Positions 7,691 through 13,767 of a DNA stretch of 19,338 nt are shown here, piece by piece. The translations under genes were made by a program, and so were the position numbers. Source of the stretch: JBQCEE01 sp051960575 (lineage in GTDB: Bacteria; Actinomycetota; Actinomycetes; Mycobacteriales; Jatrophihabitantaceae); contig NZ_JBQCEE010000164.1 in the NCBI RefSeq assembly GCF_051960575.1, positions 1-19,338 on the forward strand, given 5' to 3'. The notes beneath the pieces were generated by a model. The model saw only the letters and a list, made by a program, of their open reading frames with translations, was not told where the DNA came from and did not search any database. The stretch's first letter is position 1, and each line of letters starts with the position of its first letter.

Positions 7691-7900
7691 ATGAGCGACA
7701 ACCTGCACAAGGGCGACAAGGTCGCCTGGAACTCCCACGGCGGCACGGCGCACGGCAAGGTCGAGAAGAAGCTGACCGACGACACCAAGATCAAGGGTCA
7801 GCAGATCCGCGCCGACGAGGACGACCCCAAGTACCTGGTCAAGAGCGACAACGGCGGCGAGGCAGCGCACAAGCCGGACGCGCTGAAGAAGGAGCGCTGA
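7691..7900 (+). CDS. DUF2945 / hypervirulence-associated TUDOR-like small protein
   Basis: A 69-residue hydrophilic protein. The pattern L.KGDKVAWNSHGG.AHGKVEKK followed by Q.IRADEDDPKYLVKSDN.G..A.HKPDALKK matches the DUF2945 family (HVA1/TUDOR-like small beta-barrel). The family usually covers the whole protein, as here. It is very rich in Lys, Asp and Gly, with no signal peptide or membrane segment, so it should be cytosolic. Its function is unknown; the fold suggests binding rather than catalysis. It is followed after 2 nt by a DUF3140 gene, a pairing commonly seen in actinobacteria, and the pair probably forms one transcript with a stress-type promoter. The ATG at 7691 is the natural start because the conserved block begins within five residues. 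Confidence 0.85.
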   Translation: MSDNLHKGDKVAWNSHGGTAHGKVEKKLTDDTKIKGQQIRADEDDPKYLVKSDNGGEAAHKPDALKKER

Positions 7901-7902
7901 CC

Positions 7903-8229
7903 GTGGCGGACACCGAGGCACGGGAGAAGTTCAAGGAGGCGGTCAACATGACCGCGTCCGAACTGGACAAGTGGCTGCGGACCGACGAGTCGACGCAGGC
8001 CGGCCAGCACCGGGGCGGCGGCGAGTCGACCGGCCACGAGTCGGGTCGGCGCATCGTGCAACTGCTGCACACCAAGGCCGGCGATCTCACCGAGGACGAC
8101 GAGCGGCACATGACCAAGGTCGCGGGCTACGTGGCGCGGCACCTCGCCCAGCGTCCCAAGGGCGACGTCACCGACACGACCTGGCGACACTCACTGATGA
8201 ACTGGGGTCACGACCCGCTCAAGGACTGA
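7903..8229 (+). CDS. DUF3140-family protein
   Basis: A 108-residue protein starting at GTG 7903, with AAGGAG at 7889-7894 lying in the end of the preceding gene. The pattern FKEAVNMTASELDKWLRTDES, then GHESGRRIVQLL and LTEDDERHMTKVAGYVARHL, is that of DUF3140, whose members are short, all-helical and cytosolic with no known activity. No transmembrane segment, signal peptide or cysteine is present. The 2-nt gap to the DUF2945 gene and the strong terminator after it mark a bicistronic unit. An in-frame reading exists far upstream to 7264 but runs antisense through the PAP2 gene and is rejected. Some DUF3140 proteins are annotated as DNA-binding; nothing here proves that. Confidence 0.82.
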   Translation: MADTEAREKFKEAVNMTASELDKWLRTDESTQAGQHRGGGESTGHESGRRIVQLLHTKAGDLTEDDERHMTKVAGYVARHLAQRPKGDVTDTTWRHSLMNWGHDPLKD

Positions 8230-8261
8230 TCCGATCGAGGCCACCCTTGGCCGCAGACGCA

Positions 8262-8296
8262 CGAAGGCCCCACCCGCGACGCGGGTGGGGCCTTCG
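8262..8296. terminator. Strong bidirectional terminator hairpin
   Basis: A perfect 16-bp inverted repeat (8262-8277 and 8281-8296) with a 3-nt loop (GAC). It sits between the convergent DUF3140 and DUF6458-like genes, 32 nt past each stop, and can end transcription from both sides. Flanked by CGAAGG/CCTTCG ends; no long T-run. Confidence 0.9.
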
Positions 8297-8327
8297 AGAT
8301 CCGCGACCGGGCGGTCGGGGAAGTCGA

Positions 8328-8570
8328 TCAGTAGCGCGGCGCGCCCTCGACGTAGGTGGTCTGCGCGGTGCCGGCCGGCGTCTGGTGCACGACGTCCGTG
8401 CGGCGGCGCGAGAAGCTGTAGATGAGCTCGGCCACGAGGGCCACGACGCCGATGACCATGAGGATCACGCCGGCGGTGTTGACGTTGAAGCCGTTGGTGT
8501 CCTTCACCGTGACGGCCCACTTGAGGATGGCCCCGACGGCGATGAGGAACAGCGCTCCACCGAGTCGCAT
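8328..8570 (-). CDS. Small two-helix membrane protein, DUF6458-like
   Basis: An 80-residue protein with two hydrophobic helices: residues about 2-18 (RLGGALFLIAVGAILKW) and about 33-53 (VNTAGVILMVIGVVALVAELI), followed by a basic, polar tail (SFSRRRTD...). The arrangement, starting directly with MRLGGALFLIAVGAILKWAV and with N-x-x-T-A-G-V-I-L before the second helix, matches the small actinobacterial DUF6458 family. The ATG at 8570 is preferred to an in-frame start at 8756 because GGGAG precedes it with good spacing and the conserved part begins at once. It would sit in the cytoplasmic membrane; function unknown. A SigF/SigB-like promoter lies 59 nt upstream. Confidence 0.82.
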   Translation of the reverse strand: MRLGGALFLIAVGAILKWAVTVKDTNGFNVNTAGVILMVIGVVALVAELIYSFSRRRTDVVHQTPAGTAQTTYVEGAPRY

Positions 8571-8628
8571 CGTTGTCTCCCTACCTAGGTGGACGGCCCT
8601 CTGGTGGCCCGTCCGCGTTGCCGCAGGG

Positions 8629-8654
8629 ATACCCCCACCGGGCCTGCGTGTAAC
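8629..8654 (-). promoter_or_regulatory. SigF/SigB-like promoter candidate of the DUF6458-like gene
   Basis: On the minus strand GTTA (8654-8651), a 16-nt spacer and GGGTAT (8634-8629) match the stress sigma consensus GTTT-N14-17-GGGTAT with one mismatch in the -35 element. The -10 is a full match and ends 59 nt before the ATG at 8570. Confidence 0.55.
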
Positions 8655-8784
8655 GAGCGTGTGTGTGCCCACAGGCCCGTTAGGGGCGGCTCCTGTCCGT
8701 TCTGCCGTCTTTGCGGCCTTGGTTTCCGGCGGTTGGTCGCGAACTTCCGAATGCACAGCAGTGGTCGCTCGCCACCCGTCGGCC

Positions 8785-8803
8785 GTTCACCTGACCGTTG
8801 CCC
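8785..8803 (+). promoter_or_regulatory. PHO-box-like direct repeat
   Basis: GTTCACC and an imperfect copy GTTGCCC, with starts 12 nt apart, lie 71-89 nt upstream of the first gene of the pst-like operon. Streptomyces PhoP boxes are direct repeats with a GTTCACC core at 11-nt spacing, so the match is partial. GTTCACC also occurs by chance inside coding regions here (3348, 12579), which lowers its weight. Confidence 0.35.
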
Positions 8804-8873
8804 GGGCGAGACCCCAGGGCCCGGATGCTGTGCCGGGCGATCGCACCGGTGATCGCGGGTACTGGGGGACGGC

Positions 8874-9362
8874 ATGGACGGCGGCATCGCGGCCCGGGCG
8901 GCGCGGTTCGTCTTCCTCTCCGACGGCACCGCGCAGCGCCGCGGTCTCGCGCCGCCCGAGGGTGTCGAGCGGGTCGGCTGGCGGCTGACGGCCGGCAACA
9001 ACCGCGCGCTCGGACGCAGCGTGCGGGTCTTCGTCGGCCTCGCGGCGTGCCGCGAGGACGCCCGCCACACGCATCTGGTCGCCGCGCGCGCGACCCCGTC
9101 GGTCACCTTCGACCCGGTCGCGTCGACGTGGTCGTGGCAGCTGGCCCTCGACGGCCGCGTCGTCGCCGTCGGCGTCCACGCCTACGTGCGACGGGTCGAG
9201 TGCCAGCGCGGCCTCGCGCAGTTCCTCGCCGTCCTGCCGCACGCCGACCCGGACGGCGGCATCGTGCGCCACGTGGGCCCTCGCGCCCTCGTGGGGCATC
9301 TGCTCGACCCGGCCGCCGCCGGTGCGTCCGACGACGTCGTTCCAGCCATGGGGGATGCATGA
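8874..9362 (+). CDS. YegP/DUF1508-like tandem-repeat protein A
   Basis: A 162-residue cytosolic protein with no signal peptide or membrane segment. It contains two copies of a short motif. The first spans about residues 12-70, with GWRLTAGNNRALGRS around Gly41-Asn43 and a following A-C-R helix. The second spans about 82-125, with STWSWQLALDGRVVAVG, then YVRRVECQRGLAQFLAVL. The order of a strand with aromatic-x-aromatic, G-N/D-G turn, S/G-x-x-Y/F and a helix with a Cys resembles the YegP (DUF1508/UPF0339) repeat; this is my reading and not a database result. The next gene is a shorter paralog. It is the first gene of the tiled pst-like operon; the ATG follows GGGGGA, and its stop overlaps the next start (ATGA). 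The last 30 residues are Ala/Asp-rich. Function is unknown; a regulatory or adaptor role is possible. Confidence 0.75.
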   Translation: MDGGIAARAARFVFLSDGTAQRRGLAPPEGVERVGWRLTAGNNRALGRSVRVFVGLAACREDARHTHLVAARATPSVTFDPVASTWSWQLALDGRVVAVGVHAYVRRVECQRGLAQFLAVLPHADPDGGIVRHVGPRALVGHLLDPAAAGASDDVVPAMGDA

Positions 9363-9748
9363 CCGCAGCGCGCCGCACCGGCGCCGTCTTCCAGCTGTAC
9401 CAGGGCGCGCCGGGTGCACCCGTGCACTGGCGGCTGCTGAGTGGCAACAACCGCGAGGCCGGACGCAGCGGCGCCGGCCATCTCGACGCGACCGCCTGCC
9501 GGATCGCGATCAAGGAGCTGCAGCGCGACCTGGATCTGCTCCGTGTCCAGAGCGTGCGTGTCGACTCGCAGCGTTGGACGTGGGAGGTCCTGCGCGGCGG
9601 CGAGCTGCTCGCGCTCGCCGGTCATTCCTTCGATCGGGCGATCAGGTGTCAGCAGGGCGCGGCACGCTTCCTCGACCTCGTCCGGGTGAGCGAGGTGGCG
9701 CCGGAGGTGTTGTCGAACGGCCTGCGGCGCTGGGGGACTTCGGCATGA
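9359..9748 (+). CDS. YegP/DUF1508-like tandem-repeat protein B
   Basis: A 129-residue cytosolic protein, paralogous to the preceding gene product. Repeat one (about 9-62) has VFQLYQG, then VHWRLLSGNNREAGRS at about 22-37 and a helix ATACRIAIKELQ. Repeat two (about 70-112) has RWTWEVLRGGELLALAG, then FDRAIRCQQGAARFLDLV. The shared WRL.(A/S)GNNR..GRS and W(S/T)W...(D/R)G...A.GxH(A/S)(Y/F).R...CQ.G.A.FL strings show that A and B arose by gene duplication, and each itself by an internal duplication. The ATG overlaps the stop of A and its own TGA overlaps the next ORF's ATG, both as ATGA. The constant position before the permease genes suggests work with that transporter, perhaps at its cytoplasmic face. 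No catalytic signature is visible. Confidence 0.72.
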   Translation: MTAARRTGAVFQLYQGAPGAPVHWRLLSGNNREAGRSGAGHLDATACRIAIKELQRDLDLLRVQSVRVDSQRWTWEVLRGGELLALAGHSFDRAIRCQQGAARFLDLVRVSEVAPEVLSNGLRRWGTSA

Positions 9749-9837
9749 GCCTGTTCGTCCCTCGTTCACTCGTGCGCCGTCGGGCGGTCGCGTGCCCTGG
9801 TTCTCCTGTCTGCGTGAGGCGCGGAGGACTTCGATGA
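9745..9837 (+). CDS. Possible 30-codon bridging ORF between protein B and pstC
   Basis: A 30-residue frame, MSLFVPRSLVRRRAVACPGS followed by a Cys- and Arg-containing tail. Its ATG overlaps the stop of the upstream gene (ATGA 9745-9748) and its TGA overlaps the ATG of the PstC-like gene (ATGA 9834-9837). It thus fills the 85-nt gap between two genes with ribosomes that could pass from one to the next. The ribosome-binding site of pstC, GGAGG at 9823-9827, lies within it. It has no similarity I recognise and may be a coupling device and not a functional peptide, or may be a chance frame. The codon choice is less biased than in its neighbours. Confidence 0.4.
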   Translation: MSLFVPRSLVRRRAVACPGSPVCVRRGGLR

Positions 9838-10862
9838 CGAGCACCCAGACGACCGTCCGCCCGTCGCTCGACCCCGCAGCGCCGCCGGACGATCCGCGTC
9901 GGCTCGACGCGACCCCGTCGCGCGGTGACCTGATCTATCGCAATGTCGCACGACTGTCCGGCTGGGCGGTCATGCTGCTCACCGGCTCGATCGGCATCTT
10001 CCTGGGCTACGAGCTCATCCCGACCGTGAACTTCTACGGCCTGAACTTCTTCACCGAGACCGACTTCAACCCCGAGAAGAACGTCGTCGGCGTCGCCTCG
10101 GCCGTCGTGGGGTCGATCGAGATCGCCGTGATCGCGCTGCTGATCGCGTTCCCGCTCGCGCTCGTCACGGCCCTGTTCATCAGCGAGTACGCCCCGGCGC
10201 GGGTCAAGTCGCTGCTCGTCTCGCTGGTCGACCTCATGGCCGCGATCCCGAGCATCGTGTACGCCATCTGGGGATCGACGTTCCTGATGCCGCACCTGCT
10301 GTTCGTCGCCCGGTGGCTGAACGAGTGGTTCGGGTGGCTGCCGTTCTTCGCGGTGCACGACGCCGATCCTCGGGCGGCGCAGCTCGCACAGTTCCGGTAC
10401 GAGCAGTCGGCCTTCTGCGCGGGTGTCGTCGTCGCGCTGATGGTCATCCCGATCGCGTGCGCCGTCATGCGCAACGTGTTCTCCCAAGCGCCGCTCGGTG
10501 AGCGCGAGGGCGCCTACGCGCTCGGCGCGACCAAGTGGGGCCTGATCCGTGCGGTCGTCCTGCCCTACGGACGCGGCGGCATCATCGGCGGCATGATGCT
10601 CGGCCTCGGCCGGGCCCTCGGCGAGACGGTCGTGGTGCTGCTGATCATCTCGCTCGTCTTCGACGTCAAGATCCGCATCCTCGAGAGTGGCACGGTCACG
10701 ATCTCGGCGCTCATCGCCGACCGGGTCGGCACGGCGACCTCGACCCAGTTCTCGGCACTGCTCGCCGCAGGCTTCGTGCTGTTCGTGATGACGCTGGTCG
10801 TGAACACGCTCGCGTCGATCATCGTGAGCCGCAGTCGCAGCGGTGCGGGGGTCGACCTGTGA
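9834..10862 (+). CDS. pstC: PstC-like ABC transporter permease
   Basis: A 342-residue integral membrane protein of the phosphate permease family (binding-protein-dependent transport, MetI-like fold). A polar, Pro/Asp-rich cytoplasmic tail of about 45 residues precedes the first helix (about 46-66). The core includes ERVKSLL-like VKSLLVSLVDLMAAIPSIVY (conserved PstC segment) and the EAA loop EGAYALGATKWGLIRAVVLP at about 225-244 that contacts the ATPase, followed by GGMMLGLGRALGETVVVLL, a PstC/PstA hallmark. It would form the membrane channel together with the PstA-like protein encoded next. GGAGG at 9823-9827 and the ATGA overlap support the start. It overlaps pstA by GTGA. The EAA loop is intact, so an ATPase partner is expected, though none is encoded in the window. 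Phosphate is the likely, not proven, substrate. Confidence 0.9.
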   Translation: MTSTQTTVRPSLDPAAPPDDPRRLDATPSRGDLIYRNVARLSGWAVMLLTGSIGIFLGYELIPTVNFYGLNFFTETDFNPEKNVVGVASAVVGSIEIAVIALLIAFPLALVTALFISEYAPARVKSLLVSLVDLMAAIPSIVYAIWGSTFLMPHLLFVARWLNEWFGWLPFFAVHDADPRAAQLAQFRYEQSAFCAGVVVALMVIPIACAVMRNVFSQAPLGEREGAYALGATKWGLIRAVVLPYGRGGIIGGMMLGLGRALGETVVVLLIISLVFDVKIRILESGTVTISALIADRVGTATSTQFSALLAAGFVLFVMTLVVNTLASIIVSRSRSGAGVDL

Positions 10863-12010
10863 CCATCACCGCGCGACCGTACGACCTGGCCGACGACCCC
10901 CGTGAGGGACGCGGGCGGCACAGCCTCTCGACGACCGTCGTCGTGCTCGACCCGAGCGACGACCAGCCGGCACGGCCGCGGCGCATCACCGCCCGGACCG
11001 CGGAGGACACGATAGCGCTGGTCGGCGCCGGTGTCTCCTCCTTGGCGCTCGTGTGGCTGCTCTTCCGGCAGATCCTGCCGTTCTCCGGCAGGACCGGCTT
11101 CGTGCTCTGCTGGTTCGTCCTGTTCGTGGCGCTGTACGCGGCGATCACCGGCGTCGGGCAACCGCGCCCGATCGTGCTCGACCGGGTCATGTCGGCGGTG
11201 GTGCACGGCGGGGCGGCGATCGTCGGCCTCTCGCTCACCGCGACCATCTGGTACACGTTCTACAAGGGCTGGCCGGCCCTGAAGCACCCGAACTTCTACT
11301 ACCGGGCCGGCGACAGCGTCGGCCCCAACACGCCGCTCGGCACCGGCGGCATCGAGCACGCCCTCATCGGCTCGGCCATCCAGGTCGGGATCGCCGTCGT
11401 GATCAGCCTGCCGCTCGGCCTGCTGACCGCCGTCTACATGACCGAGGTCGGCGGCCGCTTCTCGCGCGTCGTGCGCACGGTGATCGAGGCGATGACGGCG
11501 CTGCCCGACCTGATCGCCGGTCTGTTCGTCTACTTCATCATCGTCCAGATCAGCGGGAGCAAGACCGGCTTCGCCGTGTCGTGCGCGCTGTCGATCACGA
11601 TGTTGCCGATCATCGCGCGGTCGAGCGAGGTCGTCCTCCGCACCGTCGCGAGCGGCCTCCGCGAGGCATCACTGGCGCTCGGCGCGGCCGAGTGGCGCAC
11701 GGTGCTGCAGGTCGTGCTCCCGACCGCGCGGTCCGGCCTCGGGACCGCGCTGATCCTCGGCATGGCGCGCGGCGTGGGCGAGTCCGCGCCGCTGCTCGTG
11801 GTCTCGGGCGTGTCGTCGTTCACGAACAAGGACCCGTTCAAGGACCCGATGAACTCGCTGCCGTTCTACATCTACACCAACTACCGCAACAGCACGACCG
11901 CCCTGTCGGTCACCCGTGCCTTCGGCGCCGCCAGCGTGCTCCTGGGCGTCGTCCTGATCCTGTTCGTCATCGTCCGATTGCTCGCGCGACAGCGCGGTGG
12001 CAACCGATGA
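10859..12010 (+). CDS. pstA: PstA-like ABC transporter permease with N-terminal extension
   Basis: A 383-residue permease, about 80 residues longer than usual PstA proteins (close to 300). Residues 1-50 are polar; two additional hydrophobic helices follow (about 52-72 and 76-98) before the helix that normally comes first (about 110-132). The rest is canonical: periplasmic loop, GSAIQVGIAVVISLPLGLLTAVYM, MTALPDLIAGLFVYF, the EAA loop EASLALGAAEWRTVLQVVLP at about 268-287, then GMARGVGESAPLLVVSG, which is typical of PstA. The ATPase-docking loop is intact. The GTG start overlaps the pstC stop (GTGA), and the TGA overlaps the ATG of the binding protein (ATGA). The two extra helices are unusual and may bind another membrane component of the cluster. 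Substrate presumably phosphate or a related oxyanion. Confidence 0.88.
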   Translation: MTITARPYDLADDPREGRGRHSLSTTVVVLDPSDDQPARPRRITARTAEDTIALVGAGVSSLALVWLLFRQILPFSGRTGFVLCWFVLFVALYAAITGVGQPRPIVLDRVMSAVVHGGAAIVGLSLTATIWYTFYKGWPALKHPNFYYRAGDSVGPNTPLGTGGIEHALIGSAIQVGIAVVISLPLGLLTAVYMTEVGGRFSRVVRTVIEAMTALPDLIAGLFVYFIIVQISGSKTGFAVSCALSITMLPIIARSSEVVLRTVASGLREASLALGAAEWRTVLQVVLPTARSGLGTALILGMARGVGESAPLLVVSGVSSFTNKDPFKDPMNSLPFYIYTNYRNSTTALSVTRAFGAASVLLGVVLILFVIVRLLARQRGGNR

Positions 12011-13767
12011 GAGGTCACACCCGCGCCATGCGTCTGTCTCGAGCCGTCGCCCTCGGCTTCGCCCTCCTGCTCGCCGCCGCCGGCGTCGGTGCGCCCGCTG
12101 CGAGCGGCGCGCCCGCCCATGCCCTGATCCAGGGCTCGGGCTCGAGTTGGGCGTACAACGCCGTCCAGCAATGGATCTCCGACGTCCACAGCAGCGGCCT
12201 CCAGGTCGTCTTCACCCCGAGCGGCTCGGCGCAGGGCCGCAAGGACTTCGCCAACAAGACCGCCGACTTCGGCGTCAGCGACATCGGCTTCCTCGGCAAG
12301 GACCCCGTCACCGGGGCCGACGACACCAACGCCGGGCGTGACTACGCGTTCCTGCCGATCGTCGCCGGTGGCACCGCCATCCCGTACCAGCTCAGGGTCA
12401 ACGGTCAGCTGGTCCGCAATCTCCGGCTGTCCGGCCTGACGCTGGCGAAGATCTTCACGAACCAGATCAAGTACTGGGACGACCCGCAGATCGTGAAGGA
12501 CAACAACAACCGCAAGGATCTGCCGCACCTGGCGGTCATCCCGGTCGTGCACTCCGAGGGCTCCGGTTCGACCTACCAGTTCACCCGCTACCTCTGGAAG
12601 ACGTTCCCCTCGCTGTGGAAGCCGTTCGCGGGCGACTACGCGACCGAGTACTTCCCCCGACAGGGATCGCAGGTCGCCGAGAACGGCTCGGACAGTGTCA
12701 TGAACTTCCTGACCTCGAGCGCCGCCAACGGCGCGATCGGCTACGACGAGTACTCCTACGCCTTGGGCAAGAACTTCCCGGTGGCGAAGGTGCTCAACAG
12801 CGCCGGCTACTACACGTTGCCGAACCAGTACAACGTCGCGGTGGCGCTCACCCAGGCCCAGATCGACACGGTCGACAAGAACGACCCGAGCAAGTACCTG
12901 CTGCAGAACCTCGACAACGTCTACGGCTACACCGACCCGCGGACGTACCCGATCTCGTCGTACTCGTACATGGTCATCCCGACGTCGGCCGACCCGGACA
13001 ACTCGAAGATGACGACGGCCAAGCGGCAGACGCTCGCCGACTACCTCTTCTACTCGATCTGCCAGGGGCAGGCCGAGATGGGCCCGATCGGCTACTCGCC
13101 GCTGCCGGTCAACCTCGTGCAGGCGGGCTTCGACCAGATCGCCAAGCTGCACACCGCCGACTCGGGCGTGCAACTGACGAACGAGAACGTCAACAACTGC
13201 AACAACCCCACGTTCGACCCCAGCAACCTCAGCCGGAACAAGCTCGCCGAGATCGCTCCGCAGCCGCAGTCGTGCGACAAGGACGGCGCCGGACCGTGTG
13301 CGTACGGCGTCGACACCGGCACGCAGAACCCCGGCGGCGGCGGCACGGCGGGCGGTGGCGGCTCGGGGAGCGGGAGCGGCAGTGGCAGCGGCTCCGGCGG
13401 CAACGGCCGTGGCGGGAGCGGCTCCGGTGGCGGCACCGGCTCCGGTGGTGGCGGCGGTGCCGGCAGCGGTGGCGGCGGCGCCACCGGCAGTGGCGGTGGC
13501 GGTGCCGGCGTGCCCCTGCCGGGTGGATCGACGGCGCCCGCCGGCAGCGCGTCGATCGACCCGGTCACCGGTCTGCCCGCAGACCTGAGCGGTGCCGGCG
13601 GCACCGGCGCCCAGTCCGTGAACGGTCAGGCGGTGGCGCAGTCCACCGTGCTGCCGAACGCCCAGAGCAGGGGCACGAGTGTGGCGTTGGAGCTCCTGGC
13701 GGGCCTGCTGCTGCTCGGAGCACTCGCGGCGCCGCCGCTCATGTCGCGGTGGTTGAACGGCCGATGA
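12007..13767 (+). CDS. PstS-like binding protein with Gly/Ser stalk and C-terminal membrane anchor
   Basis: A 586-residue exported protein. Signal sequence at about 9-36 (MRLSRAVALGFALLLAAAGV, Ala-x-Ala region around 31-37). The PstS-like domain covers about 39-430: QGSGSSWAYNAVQQW at 42-56, GVSDIGF, the LSGLTLAKIFTNQIKYWDDP segment, and the oxyanion-binding loop HSEGSGSTYQFTRYL from His182. A low-complexity Gly/Ser stalk runs from about 443 to 500, and a single hydrophobic helix at about 560-578 is followed by a short basic tail ending NGR. There is no lipobox, so the domain is held by the C-terminal helix, unlike ordinary lipoprotein PstS. LPNAQ just before the helix recalls a cell-wall sorting signal without matching one. 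An in-frame ATG at 12028 is an alternative start; 12007 is chosen for its ATGA overlap with pstA. It likely presents ligand to the PstC/PstA-like permease. Confidence 0.86.
   Translation: MRGHTRAMRLSRAVALGFALLLAAAGVGAPAASGAPAHALIQGSGSSWAYNAVQQWISDVHSSGLQVVFTPSGSAQGRKDFANKTADFGVSDIGFLGKDPVTGADDTNAGRDYAFLPIVAGGTAIPYQLRVNGQLVRNLRLSGLTLAKIFTNQIKYWDDPQIVKDNNNRKDLPHLAVIPVVHSEGSGSTYQFTRYLWKTFPSLWKPFAGDYATEYFPRQGSQVAENGSDSVMNFLTSSAANGAIGYDEYSYALGKNFPVAKVLNSAGYYTLPNQYNVAVALTQAQIDTVDKNDPSKYLLQNLDNVYGYTDPRTYPISSYSYMVIPTSADPDNSKMTTAKRQTLADYLFYSICQGQAEMGPIGYSPLPVNLVQAGFDQIAKLHTADSGVQLTNENVNNCNNPTFDPSNLSRNKLAEIAPQPQSCDKDGAGPCAYGVDTGTQNPGGGGTAGGGGSGSGSGSGSGSGGNGRGGSGSGGGTGSGGGGGAGSGGGGATGSGGGGAGVPLPGGSTAPAGSASIDPVTGLPADLSGAGGTGAQSVNGQAVAQSTVLPNAQSRGTSVALELLAGLLLLGALAAPPLMSRWLNGR
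13330..13510 (+). repeat. Low-complexity GGC/AGC-rich tract encoding the Gly/Ser stalk
   Basis: About 180 bp of imperfect GGC, GGT, AGC and GGA triplets within the binding-protein gene, coding for Gly- and Ser-rich sequence. Such tracts vary in length by slippage or recombination, so stalk length may differ between strains. It keeps the reading frame throughout. Confidence 0.8.

Larger units (their letters stand above)
8571..8873. promoter_or_regulatory. Divergent regulatory region between DUF6458-like gene and the pst-like operon
   Basis: A 303-bp gap without a credible gene. Besides the stress-type promoter on the minus strand it holds, on the plus strand, GTTCACC at 8785-8791 followed 12 nt on by GTTGCCC at 8797-8803 (PHO-box-like direct repeat), a 6-bp hairpin GCCCGG-N8-CCGGGC at 8819-8838 in the presumed leader, and GGGGGA at 8864-8869 as ribosome-binding site of the ATG at 8874. 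No clear -35/-10 pair for the plus strand was found. Confidence 0.5.

Noticed and set aside
7573..7794. N-terminal extension of the PAP2 gene up to a start at 7794
   Set aside because: It would run through the divergent DUF2945 gene and its promoter, and the added residues do not resemble the family; the ATG at 7572 fits better.
8589..8852. 87-codon plus-strand frame in the leader region before the pst-like operon
   Set aside because: Cys/Arg/Pro-rich composition, no ribosome-binding site and it overlaps the regulatory elements; several other frames of the same region are equally open.
12579..12585. Further GTTCACC sequences (also at 3348-3354) as PHO boxes
   Set aside because: They are inside coding regions, single copies, and explained by codon usage.
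13330..13510. GGC-rich tract considered as a non-coding tandem repeat or assembly artefact
   Set aside because: The frame is kept throughout and leads into a well-formed membrane anchor, so it encodes a Gly/Ser stalk.
12028..13767. Alternative start of the anchored binding protein at the second ATG
   Set aside because: Not excluded, and it would give a neater signal peptide, but the ATG at 12007 keeps the 4-nt overlap seen at all other junctions.
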